Positions 1-5,273 of a DNA stretch of 9,914 nt are shown piece by piece; position 1 is the stretch's first letter; the number at the start of each line of letters is the position of its first letter. Below the pieces are notes generated by a model. The model was given only the letters and a program-made list of their open reading frames with translations. It was not told the origin of the DNA and did not search any database. The DNA comes from Planctomycetaceae bacterium (lineage in GTDB: Bacteria > Planctomycetota > Planctomycetia > Pirellulales > UBA1268): contig CANGGC010000037.1 of NCBI GenBank assembly GCA_947453125.1, forward strand, positions 1-9,914, in the 5' to 3' direction. The translations under genes were made by a program, and so were the position numbers.

Positions 1-468
1 GGCGACGGCACGATCCGCACCGCCAACGGCTTCACCTACGGGGCGATCCTCGAGGTGGCCGCCCTGTTCCTGGGGATCTTCATCTGCATGCAACCGGCCC
101 TGGCGATCCTCCACGAACGTGGGGCGAGCCTCGGCCTCGACAGCCCGAGGTCATTTTTCTGGGCCTCGGGGGCCCTCTCGAGCGTCCTCGACAATGCCCC
201 GACCTACCTTGTGTTCTTCAACGCCGCCCAAGCCCTGCCATCGGAAGGAGCAACGATGGCCGGCGTCGACGTGGGCCGACTGGCTGGGGTGAGCCTGGGG
301 GCGGTATTCTTGGGGGCGATGACCTACATCGGGAACGGCCCGAACTTCATGGTCAAGGCGATCGCCGAGCAATCGGGGGTGCGGATGCCGAGTTTCTTCG
401 GCTATCTCCTCTACAGCTTCGGCATTCTCCTCCCCGTCTTCGTGCTCGTTTCGATCCTCTTCCTGTAG
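1..468 (+). CDS. Na+/H+ antiporter-like membrane carrier (CitMHS_2 / NhaD-ArsB type), C-terminal fragment
   Basis: This is the 3' end of a gene that begins before the window; 155 residues are visible in frame 1 up to a TAG stop. It looks like the last membrane segments of an ion-transporter-superfamily carrier that exchanges cations or anions across the inner membrane. Hydrophobic segments lie at about residues 14-36, 55-78, 93-112 and 131-155. They carry the family-like motifs SSVLDNAPTYLVFF (residues 60-73) and TYIGNGPNF (about 108-116), which resemble the paired discontinuous-helix signatures of NhaD/ArsB-like proteins. I recall the same C-terminal pattern in planctomycete proteins annotated as sodium:proton antiporter or putative citrate transport (CitMHS_2). 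The substrate cannot be read from this fragment. A GTG at 55 gives an internal start, but coding continues upstream of it, so it is not the gene start. The 70 bases to the next gene hold no clear hairpin or promoter, so read-through is possible. Confidence 0.75.
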   Translation, partial: GDGTIRTANGFTYGAILEVAALFLGIFICMQPALAILHERGASLGLDSPRSFFWASGALSSVLDNAPTYLVFFNAAQALPSEGATMAGVDVGRLAGVSLGAVFLGAMTYIGNGPNFMVKAIAEQSGVRMPSFFGYLLYSFGILLPVFVLVSILFL

Positions 469-538
469 GCTGTGGCCAGACTTCCTCGGGCGCTTCGTTG
501 CGTTCCCGTTCATCAGGCTCCCCGGACGCCCCCACCGC

Positions 539-1837
539 GTGACGCACTCCCAGCCCGCCGACGGTTTCGATCACGTCTCCACCGATTCCGAGGTGCGGGA
601 ACTGGTCGATCGCCTGGCCCGACACCCGTTTGTTGCCTTCGACACCGAGTTTGTGTCGGAACACACCTACCGCAGCCAGTTGTGCCTCGTGCAGGTGGCG
701 GCGCCTGGCATCCTGGCGGTGATCGATACCCTCAAGGCCCGTGACCTCGAGCCCTTCTGGCGGCTCCTCGCAGAACCGGGCCGGACAACCGTTGTCCATG
801 CCGGCCGCGAGGAGATGGGCTTCATCCTCCATGCGATCCAGGCGCGGCCCTCGAAGCTGTTCGATGTTCAGGTGGGGGCGGGGTTGGTCGACCATGATTT
901 CCCTGCCGGATATGCGTCGATCGTGCGCCGATTCCTCAATCTCCCGACGAACAAGGGAGAGACGCGGACCGACTGGCGGCAGCGGCCCCTCTCGCAGGCC
1001 CAACTCGATTACGCGCTCGACGACGTCCGCCACCTCGAGCGGATCTGGCGGAAGATCGAGTCCAAGCTCGACGCCCTTGGCCGGACCTCCTGGATGGAGG
1101 AGGAGATGGCCACCTGGCAGGACGAGGTCGAGGAGTCGTTCATCCGCAAGCGTTGGCGCCGCGTCTCGGGGCTCTCCGGGCTGTCGCGGCGGGAGTTGGC
1201 GGTCGCCCGCGAACTGTGGCATTGGCGCGACTCGGTGGCCGAGGCGCGTGACATGCCCCCGAAGCGGGTCCTCCGCGACGATCTCCTCGTCGAGCTGTGC
1301 AAGCGAAAGAGCGCCGACCCGCGAGAGATCTCGGCGATCCGCGGCATGCAGCGGTCCGACCTGCGACACATCCTCGGCGGCCTCTCCGAGGCGATCGCCC
1401 GCGGCTTGGATCTCCCCGAGGAGGAGTGCCCCGGCGGGGAGAAGTTCCGGGCGCCGCCGTCACAGCTGGCCGTGCTCGGGCAATTCATGGCCACGGCGTT
1501 GGCCGGAGCCTGCCGGCAGATGAATCTGGCGCCGGCGCTGGTCGGCACCGCCTCCGACATGCGTGATCTCCTCGCCTGGAAGCTTGGCTATCACCACGGC
1601 GACCGCGATCCGGTGCTCGCCTCCGGTTGGCGCGCGGCCGTCGTCGGGCCGATCGTCGACGACCTCCTCTCCGGTCGGGCGGCGCTGCGGATCGGCGACC
1701 TCAATTCAAACGATCCCCTCGTCATCGAACGATTCGACGGGGCAGGCACGCCCTCCCTCCATGACGCCGGCCGACGCCCGCCGGTGAACGAGCCACTTCC
1801 CATCGATCGCAATTCTCCCCGGAGCCCAGAAGCATGA
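539..1837 (+). CDS. rnd: Ribonuclease D (DEDD-family 3'-5' exoribonuclease) with two HRDC-like domains
   Basis: Predicted cytoplasmic exoribonuclease that trims 3' ends of tRNA precursors and other small stable RNAs using two divalent metals. The 432-residue product has the DEDD-y layout. Motif I is FDTEF (D35, E37). Motif II is HAGREE (87-92). Motif III is Y158-xxx-D162, preceded by the very RNase D-like TRTDWRQRPLS at 143-152. Residues about 213-290 form a first HRDC domain (LSRRELAVARELWHWRD). Residues about 305-385 form a second HRDC-like domain ending in WRAAVVGPIVDDLLSG. The last 45 residues are a Pro/Arg/Asp-rich tail. Length is a little above the roughly 375 residues of E. coli RNase D. 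The start is a GTG with no clear Shine-Dalgarno sequence; the frame stays open upstream but offers no better start. The stop overlaps the next gene's ATG (ATGA), suggesting coupling. Oddity: the motif II Asp (D85 of E. coli) aligns with Glu92, so activity could differ. Confidence 0.9.
   Translation: MTHSQPADGFDHVSTDSEVRELVDRLARHPFVAFDTEFVSEHTYRSQLCLVQVAAPGILAVIDTLKARDLEPFWRLLAEPGRTTVVHAGREEMGFILHAIQARPSKLFDVQVGAGLVDHDFPAGYASIVRRFLNLPTNKGETRTDWRQRPLSQAQLDYALDDVRHLERIWRKIESKLDALGRTSWMEEEMATWQDEVEESFIRKRWRRVSGLSGLSRRELAVARELWHWRDSVAEARDMPPKRVLRDDLLVELCKRKSADPREISAIRGMQRSDLRHILGGLSEAIARGLDLPEEECPGGEKFRAPPSQLAVLGQFMATALAGACRQMNLAPALVGTASDMRDLLAWKLGYHHGDRDPVLASGWRAAVVGPIVDDLLSGRAALRIGDLNSNDPLVIERFDGAGTPSLHDAGRRPPVNEPLPIDRNSPRSPEA
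1821..1824 (+). promoter_or_regulatory. Shine-Dalgarno GGAG for the DUF1080 gene
   Basis: GGAG lies nine bases before the ATG at 1834, inside the last codons of the RNase D gene. Together with the ATGA overlap it fixes the DUF1080 start and permits both re-initiation and independent ribosome entry. Confidence 0.6.
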
Positions 1838-2532
1838 TCAACGCCCGTCCGTTCGCCGTCGCCGCTTTGCTGGCTACGGGTCTCGCGCTCTCATCGGCGC
1901 CCGCCAGCGCCCAGGCTCCGGCCTGGAAGGACCTCTTCACGAATGGATCGCTCGACGGCTTCCAGATCGTCAGCGGCAGCGCGACCTACAAGGTGGTCGA
2001 CGGCGTCCTCGTCGGGACGACGACGGAAGGGAGCCCGAACACCTTCCTCGCCACGGATGCCCCGCTCAAGGACTTCGAGCTCGAGTTCGAGGTCAAGGTC
2101 GACGACGAGCTCAACTCCGGCGTCCAGGTTCGCAGCCATCTGGCCAAGGAAGGTGAAAAGCCGGAGGGTGCCGGTGGCCCGCTGCCGGCCGGCCGCCTCT
2201 ATGGCCCGCAGTGCGAGATCTCGATCGACGGCCACGCCGGAAACTTCTACGACGAGGCCCGCCGCGGCGTGTGGTGGAGCGGGCTGACCAGCACCGACGC
2301 GATCCGTACCGATGCCGCCAAGGCCGCCTTTAAGAAGGGGGAGTGGAACAGCTACCGGATCGTCGTCGTCGGCGACCACTTCCAGAGCTGGATCAACGGC
2401 GTCCCCACGGCCGACTTCCGCCAGCCGCACGATCCCGAGGGGCACATCGGCTTCCAGGTGCACGGCATCGCCAAGGGGACGGGCCCCTATTCCGTCCGCT
2501 GGCGGAGCGTCCGCCTAAAAAACCTCAACTGA
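1834..2532 (+). CDS. Secreted DUF1080 protein (3-keto-disaccharide hydrolase family)
   Basis: A 232-residue exported protein with a DUF1080 (PF06439) lectin-like beta-sandwich, a family very abundant in planctomycetes and linked to sugar or glycan breakdown. Residues 1-26 are a signal peptide: short basic N-terminus, hydrophobic core FAVAALLATGLAL, then ASA before Q27 as a likely signal peptidase I site. No lipobox is seen. The mature domain opens with WKDLFTNGSLDGF (31-43). It continues with a FLATDAPLKDFELEFEVKV strand pair (71-89), NSGVQVRS (94-101), YGPQCEI (123-129), WNSYRIVVVGDHFQSWING (171-189), and GHIGFQVHG (203-211). It closes with VRWRSVRLKNL. This is complete for a single-domain member. 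No sulfatase, oxidoreductase or Gfo/Idh partner is beside it, so its substrate cannot be inferred. It starts within the RNase D stop codon, and a GGAG lies upstream. The coupling to an intracellular RNase is unexpected. Specific enzymatic activity is inferred from the family name only. Confidence 0.88.
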   Translation: MINARPFAVAALLATGLALSSAPASAQAPAWKDLFTNGSLDGFQIVSGSATYKVVDGVLVGTTTEGSPNTFLATDAPLKDFELEFEVKVDDELNSGVQVRSHLAKEGEKPEGAGGPLPAGRLYGPQCEISIDGHAGNFYDEARRGVWWSGLTSTDAIRTDAAKAAFKKGEWNSYRIVVVGDHFQSWINGVPTADFRQPHDPEGHIGFQVHGIAKGTGPYSVRWRSVRLKNLN

Positions 2533-2557
2533 CCCTCCCCGACGCGCACCGGACGCC

Positions 2558-3334
2558 ATGGCACGACCCACCTCCCGGGCCAAGCCCGAGCGCCGCTCCA
2601 CGCCGACCTCGAAGACGGCAGCCGCAGGCAAGACTGCAGCCGGGAAGCTGGCGGCCGGGGGCGGGCTCTTGGTCGGGCCCGGGCCAACCCACCGCACCGT
2701 CCGCGACGCTCGAGGGTGCGTGATGGCGGCGCCGGAGGATTGGGTGCTCCTCGAGCCGGGCGATGCGGCGCTGACGCGCCGCGTCAAGGCGGCCGGGGAC
2801 CATTGGCTGATGCAAGAGAAGCAGGGCCGGCGAACGTTCTCGCGCGGCGTCTGGGCCCCGGAGGCGACGGTGGAGCGGATCCGCCACGAGCTCGTCGCCG
2901 AGCGATCGACCGAGGCGTGGGCGAAGAAGCAAGCCTCAGCGCTCAAGCGCCGCGAAGCGGAGCAGGCCGAATATGTCGACGACTTCCTTTCGGCGGTGAT
3001 CGCGTTCCTCGCCTTCCATCCCAGCTACGGCGATCGGGCCCTGCAGCTCGCGAGGGCCGTGACCACCCACGCCACGCCGGTCGGCAGCGGCACGGTCGCC
3101 CGCACCGAGCGGATCCCGATCGAACGCCGCGCGGAGGCGGCGGTGATCGCCTGGCTGAGGCACCAGACGACCGGCTACGACCAGATGAAGATCGCCCGCG
3201 TGAAGGGAAAGCGGCGCGAGGTGCGACGGATGCTCGCCGAGCGGTCGCGCGAGTTGCTCGGCCGCTATCGATCGGGGGCCCCGATCCCACCGGGATGTCC
3301 GCTGGCGAAGGCGATCACCGCGCTCACCGGGTGA
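2558..3334 (+). CDS. DUF2293 domain protein of unknown function with Ala/Lys-rich N-terminus
   Basis: A 258-residue predicted cytoplasmic basic protein. Residues about 160-240 match my recollection of DUF2293 (PF10056): HATPVGSGTVARTERIPIER, then AVIAWLRHQTTGYD, then an Arg/Lys-rich helix KGKRREVRRMLAERSRELLGRYR. Residues about 59-130 form a second block, EDWVLLEPGDAALTRRVKAAG followed by TFSRGVWAP, which I believe often accompanies DUF2293 in bacteria. This block runs into a charged helix (118-140) that may be a coiled coil. Residues 1-40 are a low-complexity Ala/Lys/Gly tail, like H1-type basic tails. The many conserved basic residues suggest nucleic-acid or ribosome contact, but this is inference and no biochemical function is known to me. 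The ATG at 2558 is 25 bases after the previous stop and lacks a good ribosome-binding site. A GTG-ATG pair at 2720-2725 is an alternative start that would remove the tail but keep both conserved blocks. The release-factor-like gene follows after 10 bases. Confidence 0.8.
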   Translation: MARPTSRAKPERRSTPTSKTAAAGKTAAGKLAAGGGLLVGPGPTHRTVRDARGCVMAAPEDWVLLEPGDAALTRRVKAAGDHWLMQEKQGRRTFSRGVWAPEATVERIRHELVAERSTEAWAKKQASALKRREAEQAEYVDDFLSAVIAFLAFHPSYGDRALQLARAVTTHATPVGSGTVARTERIPIERRAEAAVIAWLRHQTTGYDQMKIARVKGKRREVRRMLAERSRELLGRYRSGAPIPPGCPLAKAITALTG

Positions 3335-3344
3335 CACCGCTTCG

Positions 3345-3839
3345 ATGCACCCGGCACGCCTCCCCCCCGACGATCTCCTCCGCGACTGCGACGAGACGCG
3401 CACGAGGCGGAGCGGCCCCGGCGGCCAGCACCGCAACAAGGTGGAGACGGCGGTGATCCTCCGCCACCGGGTGAGCGGCGTCTCGGCCGAGGCCTCGGAG
3501 CGGCGCAGCCAGGCCGACAATCGGCGTATGGCCCTCTTCCGGCTGCGGCTCAGGCTGGCGCTGGTTCACCGCGAGGCCCCCCCTGCCGAGCCGTCGCCGC
3601 TATGGCAGTCGCGCCGCCGTGACGGCCGGCTCCTGATCAGTCTCGACCACGATGACTACCCGGCGCTCGTCGCCGAGGCCCTCGATCGGATCGTGGCCGC
3701 AGGCCTCGACATGCCGGCGGCAGCCGCCGCGCTCGGCGTCTCCCCGTCGCAGCTCGTTCGCCTGCTTGAAAAAGAGCCGGCGGCCCTCGGGGCGCTCAAT
3801 CGCTTCCGAGGCACCGCCGGACTGAAGCCGCTGCGGTGA
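3345..3839 (+). CDS. Release-factor-like protein with GGQ domain and C-terminal helix-turn-helix-like segment
   Basis: A 164-residue RF-1-domain protein. Residues 23-35 read SGPGGQHRNKVET, holding the GGQ loop (26-28) and NKVET signature by which class I release factors and ArfB/ICT1 proteins hydrolyse peptidyl-tRNA. Next comes AEASERRSQADNRRMALFRLR (48-68), the basic helix typical of the RF-1 fold. The domains that recognise stop codons (the PxT/SPF tripeptide region) are absent, so any hydrolase activity should be independent of stop codons, as in ribosome rescue. Unlike ArfB there is no long Lys/Arg-rich tail. Instead, residues about 121-142 (LDMPAAAAALGVSPSQLVRLL) look like a helix-turn-helix, followed by the end motif GLKPLR. 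I recall similar planctomycete proteins annotated as peptide chain release factor-like. The ATG is 10 bases after the DUF2293 stop with no clear Shine-Dalgarno, so coupling is likely. The role in rescue is inferred. Confidence 0.85.
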   Translation: MHPARLPPDDLLRDCDETRTRRSGPGGQHRNKVETAVILRHRVSGVSAEASERRSQADNRRMALFRLRLRLALVHREAPPAEPSPLWQSRRRDGRLLISLDHDDYPALVAEALDRIVAAGLDMPAAAAALGVSPSQLVRLLEKEPAALGALNRFRGTAGLKPLR

Positions 3840-3862
3840 CACCGCCTGGCGGGCGTCGGTCA
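3837..3862. terminator. Possible bidirectional hairpin in the convergent gap
   Basis: The sequence from the TGA of the release-factor-like gene to the complementary TGA of the facing gene can fold on itself. TGAC pairs with GTCA outside, C3842 with G3858, and CGCC (3843-3846) with GGCG (3852-3855) around a five-base loop. A3841 and T3856-C3857 bulge out. There is no U-tract on either side, so intrinsic termination is uncertain. Its exact fit between two convergent stops is the main argument for a role. Confidence 0.3.
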
Positions 3863-5119
3863 GGGCCCGGGTGGGGCCGAGAGATCTGGCCCCGGAGGAA
3901 CGTTCTCCGGCTGCCAGTGGCCATGCATCGCTGCCTGCCCCGACGGGAGATCGGTAAGTTGCACCTCGAGGCCATCGGCGAGGCGCCTGGCAAAGAGATT
4001 CCGCACCCGCCCACCTCCGGCGAGATCGCGGTGCGAGCCGTAGAGGAGCCACGTGCCGTCGGGTGACGGGCGGGGATGGTACTGGAGCGCGCCGGGCGAT
4101 GAGGTGGTCAGCCGCACGGGCGCATCCCCTGCCCCGATTCCCACCTCAAACAGCTCGACGGTTTCCCGGACGCCATTCCGGCCGGCAACGCGTGCCGTGA
4201 AGTACACCTTCCGGCCATCATGCGACCAGACCGGCACGTCACTCGATCCGCCGTGGAAGTCGGGGACATCGAGAAACTCCATCACGCCCCGATAGCCATT
4301 GCGGTCGCCGATCTTGCGCAGGCCCGTGCCGTCGGCACGGACAACATGCGGATGGCAGTCGTAATGCTCCCCCGACACGAACAGGAGCCATTGGCCGTCG
4401 GGGGACCAGGTCGGCGCGAAATTGAACGGATGGCCGGTGTCGATCTTGATCCGGTTGGCACCGTCGGCATCGGCGAGCCACACCTGGTAGTTCTCGTGGT
4501 AAGCGATCCGCTTGCCATCCGGGGATCCGGAGAAGCCGTAGGAAAAGCCGGTCGAATCGCGGGCCAGGTCGGTCTTGTGGCGGCCGTCACGATCCATCGC
4601 GAACGGCTTCGAGATCCCGTCGATGAGCGCCGTGAATCCGAGCCGGTTCGGGTCGCCCGGCCAGGGAAAGACGCCGGTGTTGGAGAAGCTCACCCGTTCG
4701 ACAGCGGTGACGTTGTCGGCCCGGCCGGTGGCGAGATCGAGCAGATGGGTGTCATAGAGCCAGTCCCCCGCACGGAAGCGGAACGTCTTGTGCTCCTCCT
4801 CGAAGCGGGCGTTGGCTTCGCTCTCCCAAGCCCGACCGATGATCGCGGTCTTCCCATCGGGGAACCAACCCACGAACTGCGTCCAGCTGCCCGGTTCGTC
4901 GGTGAGATCGGCCGCAAGCGGCGTCGGTTGGCGACCGGGGAGCAGAAGCATCGCCCGGCTGGTGGCAACGTTGGCCAGCCGCCCTCCCGGCAGTGCCGTG
5001 GCATGCTGCGTGTAGCCGATCGTCCGATCAGGGGTCGCCGGCGGGCCCGCCGGTTCTGCCGCAGGAGCGGGAAGCGCCGCGGCGAGGAGGGCGTAGAGAA
5101 TCCGGGCGAATCGTCGCAT
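3860..5119 (-). CDS. Exported TolB/PD40-type beta-propeller protein
   Basis: A 419-residue protein with a signal peptide (basic MRRFAR, hydrophobic ILYALLAAALPAPA, likely cleavage near residue 20-21), so it should act in the periplasm or outside the cell. The mature part is a beta-propeller built from PD40/WD40-like repeats. The turn motif recurs as FPDGK (86-90), SPDGK (199-203), SPDGQ (239-243), SHDGR (299-303) and SPDGT (352-356). Each is followed by a hydrophobic strand such as IAYHE, WLLFVSG or VYFTAR. This resembles TolB C-terminal domains and the propeller of S9 peptidases, but there is no catalytic alpha/beta hydrolase domain. It is therefore probably a binding scaffold, or a relative of oligogalacturonate-lyase-like propellers; the ligand is unknown. 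HPHVVRADG and HPRPSPDG are His-containing turns in the repeats. A GGGGGAG sits 10 bases before the ATG on the minus strand. It is transcribed away from addB and towards the release-factor-like gene. Confidence 0.85.
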   Translation of the reverse strand: MRRFARILYALLAAALPAPAAEPAGPPATPDRTIGYTQHATALPGGRLANVATSRAMLLLPGRQPTPLAADLTDEPGSWTQFVGWFPDGKTAIIGRAWESEANARFEEEHKTFRFRAGDWLYDTHLLDLATGRADNVTAVERVSFSNTGVFPWPGDPNRLGFTALIDGISKPFAMDRDGRHKTDLARDSTGFSYGFSGSPDGKRIAYHENYQVWLADADGANRIKIDTGHPFNFAPTWSPDGQWLLFVSGEHYDCHPHVVRADGTGLRKIGDRNGYRGVMEFLDVPDFHGGSSDVPVWSHDGRKVYFTARVAGRNGVRETVELFEVGIGAGDAPVRLTTSSPGALQYHPRPSPDGTWLLYGSHRDLAGGGRVRNLFARRLADGLEVQLTDLPSGQAAMHGHWQPENVPPGPDLSAPPGP

Positions 5120-5129
5120 CGTTGGTTTG

Positions 5130-5136
5130 CTCCCCC
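5130..5136 (-). promoter_or_regulatory. Shine-Dalgarno GGGGGAG for the propeller gene
   Basis: Read on the minus strand, GGGGGAG ends ten bases before the ATG at 5119-5117. This supports that start, which also gives a complete signal peptide. Confidence 0.6.
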
Positions 5137-5216
5137 GCGGTCGATCGTCGGGGTGAATCTACCAACCCGGCCCGATCCCCACCTGCTAAGCTCTTCTCCC
5201 CCGAAGGAACGGTTTC

Positions 5217-5249
5217 GGCAGGGGCTCTCAGGCCTGTCAAGCCCCTGCC
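5217..5249. repeat. Perfect 10-bp inverted repeat around an 8-bp palindrome upstream of addB
   Basis: Left arm GGCAGGGGCT (5217-5226) and right arm AGCCCCTGCC (5240-5249) are exact reverse complements across a 13-base spacer. The spacer holds the palindrome CAGGCCTG (5229-5236). In RNA this would be a stable GC-rich hairpin ending 24 bases before the addB GTG; in DNA it could be a nested dyad operator. No U-tract follows on either strand, which argues against a simple intrinsic terminator. Confidence 0.75.
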
Positions 5250-5260
5250 CCAAGCACGCT

Positions 5261-5268
5261 AGGGAAGG
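5261..5268 (+). promoter_or_regulatory. Shine-Dalgarno AGGGAAGG deciding the GTG start of addB
   Basis: AGGGAAGG lies five bases before the GTG at 5274. It supports this GTG as the addB start and not a later codon. Confidence 0.6.
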
Positions 5269-5273
5269 CACCC

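Larger units (their letters stand above)
5120..5273. promoter_or_regulatory. Divergent intergenic region between the propeller gene and addBA
   Basis: This 154-base gap must carry the start signals for both divergent units. I find Shine-Dalgarno sequences at both ends and a strong inverted repeat at 5217-5249. I find no convincing -35/-10 pair. A TAGATT on the minus strand at 5156-5161 could be a -10 box, but no properly spaced -35 goes with it. The presence of promoters is inferred from gene orientation. Confidence 0.5.

Noticed and set aside
469..538. Possible promoter or terminator between the antiporter and RNase D genes.
   Set aside because: I could not find a convincing hairpin, T-tract, -35/-10 pair or Shine-Dalgarno in these 70 bases.
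353..1369. A 338-codon minus-strand open frame opposite RNase D.
   Set aside because: RNase D motifs on the plus strand are unambiguous, and the antisense frame also crosses the end of the antiporter gene.
3362..3368. Seven-C run near the start of the release-factor-like gene, and another at 3577-3583.
   Set aside because: Runs of seven are common at this GC content and the frame is intact with conserved motifs on both sides, so they are weaker candidates than the nine-C run in addB.
3331..3845. The same ten bases, GTGACACCGC, at the stop codons of both the DUF2293 and release-factor-like genes (3331-3340 and 3836-3845).
   Set aside because: Ten shared GC-rich bases in two places, including a stop codon, can easily be chance, and no third copy was noticed. 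The second copy is covered by the hairpin note.
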